Positions 41,514 to 49,887 of a stretch of 64,000 bases of DNA are shown here, piece by piece. The notes below the pieces were generated by a model. It was not told the origin of the DNA, ran no database searches, and saw nothing but the letters and a program-made list of their open reading frames with translations. The stretch spans positions 124,001 to 188,000 of the forward strand of contig NZ_JACAPR010000012.1 of assembly GCF_013385635.1 (NCBI RefSeq). The letters run 5' to 3'. Within the stretch, counting starts at the first letter, position 1, and each line of letters begins with the position of its first letter. A program made the translations under genes and the position numbers. This DNA is from Pseudomonas gingeri (lineage in GTDB: Bacteria > Pseudomonadota > Gammaproteobacteria > Pseudomonadales > Pseudomonadaceae).

Positions 41514-43565
41514 ATGTCCGAGCCACGCCAGATCCTCGTCACCAGCGCCCTGCCCTATGCCAATGGTTCCATCCACCTTGGCCACATGGTCGAGTATGTC
41601 CAGACGGACATGTGGGTGCGCTTCCAGAAGCACCGCGGCAACCAATGCATCTATGTCTGCGCTGACGACGCCCACGGCTCGGCCATCATGTTGCGCGCGG
41701 AAAAGGAAGGCATCACCCCGGAACAGCTGATCGCCAATGTCCAGGTCGAGCACAGCACCGACTTCGCCGACTTCCTGGTGGAGTTCGACAACTTCCATTC
41801 GACCCACGCCGAAGAAAACCGCGAGCTGTCGAACCAGATCTACCTGCGCCTGCGCGACGCCGGGCATATCGCCACGCGCTCGATCACCCAGTATTTCGAC
41901 CCGGAAAAGCAGATGTTCCTGGCCGACCGCTTCATCAAGGGCACCTGCCCGAAATGCGGCACCGAAGACCAATACGGCGACAACTGCGAAAAATGCGGCG
42001 CCACCTACGCCCCCACCGACCTGAAAGACCCGAAGTCGGCGATTTCCGGGGCGACCCCGGTGCTGAAGGATTCCCAGCACTTCTTCTTCAAGCTGCCGGA
42101 CTTCCAGGCCATGCTGCAAACCTGGACCCGCAGCGGTTCCCTGCAGGATGCCGTGGCGAACAAGATCGCCGAGTGGCTGGATGCCGGCCTGCAGCAGTGG
42201 GACATCTCCCGCGATGCGCCATACTTCGGCTTCGAGATCCCGGATGAGCCGGGCAAGTACTTCTATGTCTGGCTGGATGCGCCGATCGGCTACATGGCCA
42301 GCTTCAAGAACCTCTGCGCACGTCGTCCGGAACTGGACTTCGACGCGTTCTGGGGCAAGGACTCCACCGCCGAGTTGTACCACTTCATCGGCAAGGACAT
42401 CGTCAACTTCCACGCCCTGTTCTGGCCGGCGATGCTCGAAGGCGCGGGCTACCGCAAGCCGACCGGGATCAACGTGCATGGCTACCTGACCGTCAACGGC
42501 CAGAAAATGTCCAAGTCCCGTGGCACCTTTATCAAGGCCCGCACCTACCTCGACCACCTCTCGCCGGAATACCTGCGCTACTACTACGCGGCCAAGCTGA
42601 GCAAGGGTGTCGACGACCTCGACCTGAACCTGGACGACTTCGTGCAGAAGGTCAACTCGGACCTGGTCGGCAAGGTGGTGAACATCGCCAGCCGTTGCGC
42701 CGGCTTTATCCACAAGGGCAACGCCGGGGTGCTGGTGGCGGGCAACGCCGCGCCGGAACTGACCGACGCGTTCCTCGCCGCCACACCGAGCATCGCCGAA
42801 GCCTACGAGGCCCGTGACTTCGCTCGCGCCATGCGCGAAATCATGGCCCTGGCCGACCGCGCCAACGCCTGGATCGCCGACAAGGCCCCGTGGTCCCTGG
42901 CCAAGCAGGAAGGCAAGCAGGATGAAGTCCAGGCCGTCTGCGCCGTGGGCATCAACCTGTTCCGCCAGTTGATCATCTTCCTCAAGCCGGTGCTGCCGCT
43001 GCTGGCCGCCGATGCCGAGGCGTTCCTCAATGTCGCGCCGCTGACCTGGAACGATCACGCCACCTTGCTTGGCAATCATCAGTTGAACGAGTTCAAGCCA
43101 CTGATGACCCGTATCGACCCGGTAAAAGTGCAGGCCATGACCGATGCCTCGAAAGAAGACCTCGTCGCCAGCCAGACCGATACCGGCAGCGCCGCCCCGC
43201 AAGGCAACGGCGAACTGGCCAAGGATCCGCTGTCGGCGGAAATCGACTTCGATGCCTTCGCCGCCGTCGACCTGCGCGTCGCGCTGATCGTCAAGGCCGA
43301 AGCGGTAGAGGGCGCGGACAAGCTGCTGCGCCTGACCCTGGATATCGGTGACGAGCAACGCAACGTGTTTTCCGGTATCAAGAGCGCCTACCCGAACCCG
43401 GCCGAGCTGGAAGGCCGCCTGACCATGATGATCGCCAACCTCAAACCACGGAAAATGCGTTTCGGCATCTCCGAAGGCATGGTGATGGCGGCGGGCCCCG
43501 GCGGTGAGGAAATCTACCTGCTGAGCCCGGATAGCGGCGCCAGGCCGGGCCAGCGGATCAAGTAA
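41514..43565 (+). CDS. metG: Methionyl-tRNA synthetase
   Basis: 683 residues. HIGH motif is HLGH (21-24), KMSKS motif at about residue 331 (NGQKMSKSRGT), zinc cysteines in CPKCGTEDQYGDNCEKCG, and a C-terminal EMAPII-type tRNA-binding domain (about 575-683: VDLRVALIVKAEAVEGADKL). Essential enzyme that charges tRNA-Met. Ends 111 bp before rnfA. Confidence 0.97.
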   Translation: MSEPRQILVTSALPYANGSIHLGHMVEYVQTDMWVRFQKHRGNQCIYVCADDAHGSAIMLRAEKEGITPEQLIANVQVEHSTDFADFLVEFDNFHSTHAEENRELSNQIYLRLRDAGHIATRSITQYFDPEKQMFLADRFIKGTCPKCGTEDQYGDNCEKCGATYAPTDLKDPKSAISGATPVLKDSQHFFFKLPDFQAMLQTWTRSGSLQDAVANKIAEWLDAGLQQWDISRDAPYFGFEIPDEPGKYFYVWLDAPIGYMASFKNLCARRPELDFDAFWGKDSTAELYHFIGKDIVNFHALFWPAMLEGAGYRKPTGINVHGYLTVNGQKMSKSRGTFIKARTYLDHLSPEYLRYYYAAKLSKGVDDLDLNLDDFVQKVNSDLVGKVVNIASRCAGFIHKGNAGVLVAGNAAPELTDAFLAATPSIAEAYEARDFARAMREIMALADRANAWIADKAPWSLAKQEGKQDEVQAVCAVGINLFRQLIIFLKPVLPLLAADAEAFLNVAPLTWNDHATLLGNHQLNEFKPLMTRIDPVKVQAMTDASKEDLVASQTDTGSAAPQGNGELAKDPLSAEIDFDAFAAVDLRVALIVKAEAVEGADKLLRLTLDIGDEQRNVFSGIKSAYPNPAELEGRLTMMIANLKPRKMRFGISEGMVMAAGPGGEEIYLLSPDSGARPGQRIK

Positions 43566-43676
43566 TCCCGCCCGACCCTCGCGGGCCACGAACAATCGTG
43601 GCCCGCGACGCTTCATAACTAGTGCAGCTCCCCTCCTTGCCGGATAATCACTGCTATCCGTTCACCCGGCACGATC

Positions 43677-44264
43677 ATGACCGACCTTTTTCTCACCCTT
43701 GTCAGCGCCGCCCTGATCAACAACCTTGTGTTGCAATGGCCGCTGGGCGTCGATCCGCTGTTACAGGCGACACGCACGCCAGAGGTCGAACGGCGCAAGC
43801 TGCACGCACTGGGTATCGCCACCACCTGGCTGATGCTGGTCGCCACCCTCTTGAACTACAGCCTCTATCACCTGCTGCTGTTGCCGCTCGACCTGGGTGT
43901 ACTGCAACTGTTCATTTTCCTGCCGCTCAGCGTCGCGCTGATCAGCCCGAGCCTCAAGCTGCTCGCGCGCGGGCTGCCGAGCCTGCCTTTCGCAGCGCTC
44001 TGGCCCCTGCTGCTGGTCAACGCCGGCATTCTCGGCCTGGCCCTGACCAGCACGCAGAACGACCACGGACCCGGCCACGCGGCCATGCTGAGCCTGGGCA
44101 CGGGATTGGGGTTCTGGCTCGTCCTGGGACTGTTCAACGACCTGCGCCAGCGCACCTATCATGAAGAAGTGCCCCTGCCATTTCGCGGGCTGCCGATCGA
44201 ACTGATCAGCGCCGGCCTCATCGCATTGGCCTTTCTCGGCTTCAACGGACTGCTCAAACCATGA
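43677..44264 (+). CDS. rnfA: Electron transport complex subunit RnfA/RsxA, without cysteines
   Basis: 195 residues, about six membrane helices. Family layout is clear: MTDLFLTLVSAALINNLVLQ at the N-terminus, and EVPLPFRGLPIELISAGLIALAFLGF at the end. In E. coli RsxA the first helix ends NFVLVKFLGLCPF and a later one has TTNCAVLG; those cysteines bind the intramembrane [2Fe-2S] cluster with RnfE. Here the positions read LGVDPL (Asp26) and LVNAGILG, and the protein has no cysteine at all. So the cluster seems to be gone. First gene of the operon rnfA-B-D-G-E-nth; overlaps rnfB by 4 bp. Confidence 0.9.
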   Translation: MTDLFLTLVSAALINNLVLQWPLGVDPLLQATRTPEVERRKLHALGIATTWLMLVATLLNYSLYHLLLLPLDLGVLQLFIFLPLSVALISPSLKLLARGLPSLPFAALWPLLLVNAGILGLALTSTQNDHGPGHAAMLSLGTGLGFWLVLGLFNDLRQRTYHEEVPLPFRGLPIELISAGLIALAFLGFNGLLKP

Positions 44265-45100
44265 GTCTGATTCAACGTATCGATGCGCTGCTGCCGCAGA
44301 CCCAATGCGGCAAATGCGGTCATCCGGGCTGCAAACCCTACGCCGAAGGCATCGCCCGGGGCGAGCCCATCAACAAGTGCCCGCCGGGCGGCAGTGAAAC
44401 CATTGCCGCCCTCGCCGGCCTGCTGCGGGTGCCAGTGCTGGAGCTGGACCCGGAGCGCGGCACGGCGCCGGCCCAGGTCGCCTTTATCCGCGAAGCCGAG
44501 TGCATCGGTTGCACCAAGTGCATCCAGGCATGTCCGGTGGACGCCATCGTCGGCGCGGCCAAGTTGATGCATACGGTGATCGTCGATGAGTGCACCGGTT
44601 GCGACCTGTGTGTCGCGCCGTGCCCGGTGGATTGCATTGACATGCACCCACTGCCCCTTGCCGAGGTCGTGCCGATTGTCGGCGGACTGGCCTTCGATAT
44701 CGAGCAGCAACTGGCGCGCGGCGAAAAGCGCAAACGTGCCCGCCGTCGCTTCGACCAGCGCAATACCCGGCTGCACGCCGAAGAGGAACGCCGCCACGCC
44801 GAACGCCAGGCCCGCGCGCCCCGCCCGGCGCAAGCGGACAGCGCGACGCACGATCCGGTCATGGCCGCCCTGGAGCGCGTCAAGGCACAAAAGGCGCCCG
44901 ATTCCGATGCCGCGTTGAAAAAGGCCAAGATCGACCTGGCCATGAGCCGAGCGCAACTGAACAAGTCATTGAAGGCTTTCGGTCATCCACCGATTGCCGA
45001 ACAGGCCGCCCAACTGGCAATCCTCCAGCAGCAGTTCGAGGCCGCGGAACAGGCACTCGACGACGCACAGCGCCAGGTCGACGCCCATGCCACGCCGTGA
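44261..45100 (+). CDS. rnfB: RnfB-type ferredoxin subunit, no membrane anchor, long charged C-terminal tail
   Basis: 279 residues. Cys16, Cys19, Cys24 and Cys40 (CGKCGHPGC, NKC) hold the first [4Fe-4S]; two ferredoxin motifs follow, CIGCTKCIQACP (81-92) and CTGCDLCVAPCP (111-122). Compared with E. coli RsxB (192 residues), the N-terminal membrane helix is absent: the protein begins MSLIQRIDALLPQTQCG, so soluble. From about residue 150 there is a basic/coiled tail (EKRKRARRRFDQRNTRLHA, DPVMAALERVKAQK) that resembles the C-terminal region of RnfC. No room for rnfC: rnfD begins within the last 14 bp. Confidence 0.9.
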   Translation: MSLIQRIDALLPQTQCGKCGHPGCKPYAEGIARGEPINKCPPGGSETIAALAGLLRVPVLELDPERGTAPAQVAFIREAECIGCTKCIQACPVDAIVGAAKLMHTVIVDECTGCDLCVAPCPVDCIDMHPLPLAEVVPIVGGLAFDIEQQLARGEKRKRARRRFDQRNTRLHAEEERRHAERQARAPRPAQADSATHDPVMAALERVKAQKAPDSDAALKKAKIDLAMSRAQLNKSLKAFGHPPIAEQAAQLAILQQQFEAAEQALDDAQRQVDAHATP

Positions 45101-46088
45101 AACCGGCGTGCAGCCGGATGAGCGCCTGCAGCAAGCCATGCAATGGGTGCTGCTCGCCACACTGCCCGCGGCCCTGACCCTGCTCCTGTGGTACGGCTGG
45201 GGCGTGCTGATCAACCTGCTGTTTTGCGCGTTCACCGCACTGCTGGTGGAAGCCGCTGTGCTGCGCCTGCGCGTCCGACCAGTCCGCCCCGCGCTGATGG
45301 ATGGCAGCGCCCTGGTCAGCGCCACGCTGCTGGCCTTGGCGCTGCCGCCCTACAGTCCCTGGTGGCTGCCGGTGTTTGCCAGCGCCGGCGCCCTGCTGGC
45401 GGGCAAACACCTGTATGGCGGAGTCGGCAGGAACCCTTTCAATCCGGCGATGCTGGGCTATGCCCTGGCGCTCGTGACCTTTCCCCAAGCCATGACCCAC
45501 TGGCCCGTCTCCCATGGGATGGACCTGCTGGGTGGCTTGCAGCAGGTGCTGGGCCTCCATCTCGCCGGGCAACCGGACGCCTGGGCCCAGGCGACTGCCC
45601 TGGATACGCTGCGGATCAATAAAAGCCTGACGATGGAGGAGTTGTTCGCCGCCAAGGGCGCCTTCGGGCACTGGGGCGGCAAAGGTGCCGAATGGGTCAA
45701 CCTGGCCTTTCTGGCTGGCGGCCTATTCCTGCTGAAACAACGGGTGTTCAGCTGGCATGCCCCGGTCGGTATGCTCGGCAGCCTGTTCCTGATCAGCCTG
45801 GTCTGCTGGAACGGCTCCGGCTCGGACTCCAACGGCTCCCCGCTGTTTCACCTGCTGACGGGTGCCACCATGATCGGCGCGTTCTTTATCATCACCGAAC
45901 CGGTTTCAGGCCCTCGGAGTGCAAGGGCCCGCCTGCTGTTCGGCGCCGGCGTCGGGCTGCTTACCTACATCATCCGCACCTGGGGCGGCTACCCCGATGG
46001 CGTGGCCTTCGCGGTACTGCTGATGAACCTGATGGTACCGGCGCTGGAACGCTGGTCCGTGCCACGCTCGGTACAGGTGGCGCCATGA
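45087..46088 (+). CDS. rnfD: Electron transport complex subunit RnfD/RsxD
   Basis: 333 residues from ATG 45087 (MPRRETGVQPDERL), overlapping the rnfB end by 14 bp. About eight to nine helices. VGRNPFNPAMLGYA is a family block; HLLTGATMIGAFFIITEPV carries the GAT site where FMN is covalently bound through Thr. IIRTWGGYPDGVAFAVLLMNLMVPALE is the quinone-like pocket segment shared with NqrB. Therefore the flavin site is kept although the Fe-S relay in RnfA/E is not. Confidence 0.92.
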   Translation: MPRRETGVQPDERLQQAMQWVLLATLPAALTLLLWYGWGVLINLLFCAFTALLVEAAVLRLRVRPVRPALMDGSALVSATLLALALPPYSPWWLPVFASAGALLAGKHLYGGVGRNPFNPAMLGYALALVTFPQAMTHWPVSHGMDLLGGLQQVLGLHLAGQPDAWAQATALDTLRINKSLTMEELFAAKGAFGHWGGKGAEWVNLAFLAGGLFLLKQRVFSWHAPVGMLGSLFLISLVCWNGSGSDSNGSPLFHLLTGATMIGAFFIITEPVSGPRSARARLLFGAGVGLLTYIIRTWGGYPDGVAFAVLLMNLMVPALERWSVPRSVQVAP

Positions 46089-46684
46089 GCAAAGCGGGCT
46101 CGCTGCTTGTCCTGGCCGCACTGACGGCGCTCATCGCCGGCCTGACCTGGGCGCTGCAGCAGCAGGCGGCACCACGCATCCAGGCACAGCAGCAGGCGAT
46201 CCAGACCCGGGCCCTCGCGCAGGTGCTGCCGGCTGGCGAGTACGAGCAGACGCCGCTGGCATTGAGCGCCGAGCCACTGTCCCATAGCAGCCTGATACAC
46301 GGCTATCGGATGCTGCAGCAAGGGCAACCGGTGGCGGTGATCCTCCAGAGCAGAACCCAGGGCTATGGCGGTCCCATCGAACTGCTGATCGGCATCGGCG
46401 CGAACGGCAAGCTGCTGGGTGTGAAAACCCTGTCCCATACGGAAACACCGGGCCTGGGTGGCAAGATCGCCGAAGAAGGCAGTGCCTGGCTGAGGGGATT
46501 TCTTGGAACATCCCGGAACGAGCCCCCGGATACGGCGTGGGAGCTGAAAAAGGACGGCGGACAATTCGACCAGATGGCCGGGGCAACGATTACCTCCCGG
46601 GCAGCGATCAACACGATTCATGATGCCCTGCGTTACTTTGACGAACACCGGGATCAATTGCTGGGAGGCGGCGCCCATGAATAG
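46085..46684 (+). CDS. rnfG: Electron transport complex subunit RnfG/RsxG
   Basis: 199 residues from ATG 46085. One N-terminal membrane helix (LVLAALTALIAGLTWAL) and a periplasmic FMN-binding domain with the flavinylation motif DQMAGATITS (the usual form is S/T-G-A-T-x-T/S; the first residue is Ala here). LSHTETPGLGGKI is the family block. Would need ApbE for flavin attachment; no apbE in this window. Start overlaps rnfD by 4 bp. Confidence 0.9.
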   Translation: MSKAGSLLVLAALTALIAGLTWALQQQAAPRIQAQQQAIQTRALAQVLPAGEYEQTPLALSAEPLSHSSLIHGYRMLQQGQPVAVILQSRTQGYGGPIELLIGIGANGKLLGVKTLSHTETPGLGGKIAEEGSAWLRGFLGTSRNEPPDTAWELKKDGGQFDQMAGATITSRAAINTIHDALRYFDEHRDQLLGGGAHE

Positions 46685-47282
46685 CACCCGATGGTTGCCA
46701 GGCTCACTGATGTTGCCATTCCTGCTCGGCGCCAGCGACTTGCTGGTCAAGGCCATCTCGTTATGGCTGGCGAGCGTGGTGGTGGTGCTGATCTACGCTG
46801 TCGCGGGCCGTGCGCTGAAGCCCTGGATCAGCACGGAACTGAGGTGGCCGGCACATATCCTGCTGGCGGCCGGTAGCGCCAGCCTGGCTTCCCTGGGACT
46901 GCAAGCCTGGTCCTGGGAGCTCTACCAGGCCCTGGGCATCTACCTGGCGCTGCTCAGCGTGCAGTGCCTGGCGCTTGAGTACCTGGGATTTTTCCAACCG
47001 GGCAGGCTGAACGACAATATTCGTCTGTTCGCTGGCTTCGGCGCCCTGATGCTCAGCCTCGGCCTGCTGCGCGAGCTACTGGCAAACGGCACGCTATTGG
47101 ATCATCTGCAATGGTGGACCGGAGTCGCCAGCCACCGGGCCATCAGCCTGTTCGCCGCGGAGAACGGCCTGCATCTGGCCGCACGGGTCCCGGGGGCCTT
47201 TCTCCTGCTGGGCTTGCTGCTGGCCGGGAAGAAAGCCTGGACCCTGCGCTCAACCTCAAACCCAGTGCTTCAAAGGAAATGA
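46677..47282 (+). CDS. rnfE: Electron transport complex subunit RnfE/RsxE, one of two cluster cysteines missing
   Basis: 201 residues from ATG 46677. Recognised by ELYQALGIYLALLSVQCLALE and by LREL-LANGTLLD and GAFLLLGLLLAGKK. In E. coli RsxE the first helix has LLGLCPLL; here it reads LLGASDLL (Ser20), so that cysteine is lost, while Cys97 is kept. The family is about 230 residues, so this one is also short at both ends. Eight-bp overlap with rnfG; nth follows after 7 bp. Confidence 0.85.
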   Translation: MNSTRWLPGSLMLPFLLGASDLLVKAISLWLASVVVVLIYAVAGRALKPWISTELRWPAHILLAAGSASLASLGLQAWSWELYQALGIYLALLSVQCLALEYLGFFQPGRLNDNIRLFAGFGALMLSLGLLRELLANGTLLDHLQWWTGVASHRAISLFAAENGLHLAARVPGAFLLLGLLLAGKKAWTLRSTSNPVLQRK

Positions 47283-47289
47283 CTGCCCC

Positions 47290-47928
47290 ATGAATGCCGC
47301 CAAACGCCTGGAGATTTTCCGTCGGCTCCACGAGGACAACCCGGAGCCCAAGACCGAACTGGCCTACTCGTCACCGTTCGAGCTGCTGATCGCCGTGATT
47401 CTCTCCGCCCAGGCCACCGACGTCGGCGTGAACAAGGCCACTGCCCGGCTGTACCCGGTGGCCAATACCCCCGAAGCGATCCATGCGCTGGGAGTGGAAG
47501 GCCTGTCCGAGTACATCAAGACCATCGGTCTCTACAACAGCAAGGCGAAAAACGTCATCGAGACCTGCCGCCTGCTGATCGAACGCCATGGCAGCCAGGT
47601 CCCGCAGACCCGGGAAGAGCTGGAAGCCCTGCCGGGAGTTGGTCGCAAGACCGCCAACGTGGTCCTCAACACGGCCTTTCGACAACTGACCATGGCCGTC
47701 GATACGCATATTTTCCGAGTCAGCAACCGGACGGGACTGGCCCCGGGGAAAAATGTGGTGGAGGTGGAAAAACAGTTGATGAAATTCGTGCCAAAACAAT
47801 ACCTGCTTGACTCCCATCACTGGCTGATCCTGCTTGGACGCTACGTCTGCCAGGCCCGCAAGCCGCGCTGTGGCAGTTGCCGGATCGAAGACCTGTGCGA
47901 ATACAAGCACAAGACATCCGACGATTGA
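47290..47928 (+). CDS. nth: Endonuclease III
   Basis: 212 residues. Bifunctional DNA glycosylase/AP lyase for oxidised pyrimidines. HhH motif LPGVGRKTANVVLNTAF with catalytic Lys120, catalytic Asp138 (AVDTHIFRVSNR), and the [4Fe-4S] loop C187-x6-C194-x2-C197-x5-C203. Linkage with rnf genes is conserved in gammaproteobacteria. Only 7 bp behind rnfE, so translated from the same mRNA. Confidence 0.97.
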   Translation: MNAAKRLEIFRRLHEDNPEPKTELAYSSPFELLIAVILSAQATDVGVNKATARLYPVANTPEAIHALGVEGLSEYIKTIGLYNSKAKNVIETCRLLIERHGSQVPQTREELEALPGVGRKTANVVLNTAFRQLTMAVDTHIFRVSNRTGLAPGKNVVEVEKQLMKFVPKQYLLDSHHWLILLGRYVCQARKPRCGSCRIEDLCEYKHKTSDD

Positions 47929-48035
47929 GGCGTTATTGCTTTTATTGATAAGTCGATTGAAAAAATCTTTTTTACCCGACAGGTATTTATCGTTATAAGG
48001 AGCGCCAACGGCAGTCTTAGCCCGGAGTTGACTTT

Positions 48036-48215
48036 ATGAGTACCGATAAAGAAGCACTGGATGTAGAGGACGACCTGATGCAGGTCGATTCGGACGAAAC
48101 AGAACCTCCGGTGGAGGTAGCGAAGACCAATCTGAGCAAGCGTCGCACCATCGACAACCTGCTGGAAGAACGCCGCCTGCAAAAGCAGCTGGCTGATTAC
48201 GATTTTGATCTGTAA
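48036..48215 (+). CDS. PA3496-family small acidic protein
   Basis: 59 residues, MSTDKEALDVEDDLMQVDSD... to KQLADYDFDL. Acidic N-terminal half, then a basic segment (SKRRTIDNLLEERRLQKQL). It follows nth as PA3496 follows PA3495 in PAO1. Databases call this family a putative envelope integrity protein; I see no signal peptide or membrane helix. AAGGAG-like sequence ATAAGGAGC at 47995-48003 is too far; GGAGTTGACTTT lies directly before the ATG. Short length hides it from long-ORF scans. Confidence 0.8.
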   Translation: MSTDKEALDVEDDLMQVDSDETEPPVEVAKTNLSKRRTIDNLLEERRLQKQLADYDFDL

Positions 48216-48234
48216 GTGATGTAGATCCGCCCAT

Positions 48235-48261
48235 CAAAAGCCTCCTGATCGGAGGCTTTTT
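48235..48261 (+). terminator. Rho-independent terminator after the rnf-nth-PA3496-like unit
   Basis: AGCCTCC-TGATC-GGAGGCT followed by TTTTT; the stem of 7 bp ends 42 bp after the stop codon. Confidence 0.9.
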
Positions 48262-48351
48262 GGCTATGACGACTCGTCTGTCGTACCGCCCTCATGACCC
48301 TGAGGTCACCCACTCTCCCTGCATGCGGCCCGAATGATGCGCCTGTTCGTC

Positions 48352-48978
48352 TCAAACCAGGCCATTGCGCTGGGCGAGCTCGATCAGGTCAACCAGTGAG
48401 CGGGCATTCAGTTTCAACAACAAGCGTGTCTTGTAGGTGCTGACCGTCTTGTTGCTCAAGAACATCCCATCGGCAATTTCCTTGTTGCTTTTGCCCCTGG
48501 CCAGTTGCTGCAGGACCATCATTTCACGACCCGAAAGCCGGTTGACCATGTCCGCCTCACTGGCATTGCCCATGCTCGAGCGCACGGTGTGCAACGCCTG
48601 GTTGGGGAAATAGCTGTAGCCGGAAAGAACAGCCTTTATGGCACTCAGCATTTCGGTGAGGTCCTGCTGCTTGCATACATAACCGGCAGCGCCCGCTTGC
48701 ATGCAACGCATGGAGAAATGGCCGGGAGCCTGTGAAGTAAGTACCAGCACTTTGAAAGAGAGCCCCATGGAAGTTAGACGAGCAATGACTTCCAGCCCGT
48801 CCAGCTTGGGAATTCCAATATCGAGTATAACAATATCCGGTGCATGCTCTCGCGCCAGTTGCAAGGCATCCACGCCGTTGTCCGTCTCCGCAATGACTTC
48901 GTAGCCATGCCGTTCCATCAGCATGCGTACGGCAAGGCGAATGACGGGATGATCATCCACGATCAGCACTTTATTCAT
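48352..48978 (-). CDS. Orphan LuxR/NarL-type response regulator, BvgA-like
   Basis: 208 residues. Receiver with Asp53 (ILDIGIPKLDGLEVIARL) and a C-terminal LuxR-type HTH (LSGREMMVLQQLARGKSNKEIADGMFLSNKTVSTYKTRLLLKLNA). Very similar in memory to BvgA of Bordetella and to the Roc-type regulators of pseudomonads (GIPKLDGLEVIARL, FLSNKTVSTYKTRLL). No sensor kinase is nearby, so the partner is elsewhere. ATG at 48978 is chosen (MNKVLIVDDHP) because the longer start has no homologue-like sequence. Confidence 0.9.
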   Translation of the reverse strand: MNKVLIVDDHPVIRLAVRMLMERHGYEVIAETDNGVDALQLAREHAPDIVILDIGIPKLDGLEVIARLTSMGLSFKVLVLTSQAPGHFSMRCMQAGAAGYVCKQQDLTEMLSAIKAVLSGYSYFPNQALHTVRSSMGNASEADMVNRLSGREMMVLQQLARGKSNKEIADGMFLSNKTVSTYKTRLLLKLNARSLVDLIELAQRNGLV

Positions 48979-49887
48979 GGGCAAGTCCAATTTTCGCTGT
49001 TCGAATTTTCAGAGTCAGCACAATAGCCTAGTCACAACCTCCTGGGCATAGCGCCTACCCCGAGCAGTACCAGCCAAAGACCTTCCCTACAAACAACAAG
49101 GATTTACCCTACAAAAAAAGCACCGCAAGAAAAGTGCTGTTTTCAGGAGCGAGGTGACAATCGATTTATCCAACAGTCAAGAACGTTACCTCATAACCAT
49201 CTGATCCGCCGTAGGGATGCAGCTTCATGATGCAGGAGAAGATGCAGATAAACAGGATGGGCAAACACCTGCACGCAAGACGCTATCCGTCACACATAAA
49301 CATTAGAGACGCCAGGCGCTGAGTGTCTAATGGTTTTCTGCAACAAGAAATAACCCTTCCCCCGAGTGCTCTCCCGAAGATCATCAGCAGAGAGCCGCCG
49401 GAGCTGGAGCTGAAAAACGTCAGGACACACTGAAAACAAACACCGCCACTACTCCACTATACGGCCACCGGAAGGAAACATTAAACATCCAGCATCCTGC
49501 CCGGCGCCCTGTAAGTGCAGATATGACAGCACGTGTAAAAGCGCTTTTGAATAGTCTTCATGTGTATTTGAATACCGGATTGCCTATCATGAAAAACCCC
49601 TGATATATTTCCAGCAATAGCTCTTTCGACTTCCAGTAAATACCACCAAAACATTTAAATCCATCACCCTCGCAACTAAAGGAAACGTACTACGCAGCAC
49701 AGGGAATACTTACCAAATATTTAAAACCAGCTTTTCGAGAAAAAAACAAACAATTGAGCGGCATATTTTTCTTGCAAACCATATGTTCTCCCGCTAGCTT
49801 TTTAAAACAGGAAACACCATAACAACTGACTTTTTCAGACGAAAACGTCACGACGGCCTATCCCCCTTTACGAGCAGGCTATACTTC
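48979..49887. other. 0.9-kb gene-poor, AT-richer region
   Basis: Nine hundred bases with no ORF above about 40 codons that has both a ribosome site and protein-like codon use. Notable pieces: AAAAAAAGCAC ... GTGCTGTTTT (about 49112-49143), a weak hairpin with T-run; TTAGAGAC ... TGTCTAA (about 49302-49330), an imperfect inverted repeat. From about 49540 the composition is clearly AT-richer than the rest. It could hold a small RNA, the regulator promoter or remnants of an insertion. I find no IS ends or att site. Confidence 0.6.

Noticed and set aside
41454..43616. 720-codon open frame opposite metG
   Set aside because: Shadow of metG; no start signal or family features.
49112..49143. Hairpin AGCAC ... 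GTGCT with flanking A and T runs
   Set aside because: Only 5 bp of stem; could end a small RNA but I see no promoter or gene before it.
49217..49325. Two very short ORFs (about 26-30 codons) after an AGGAG sequence in the gene-poor region
   Set aside because: Too short and basic; no conservation evidence. Ribosome profiling would decide.
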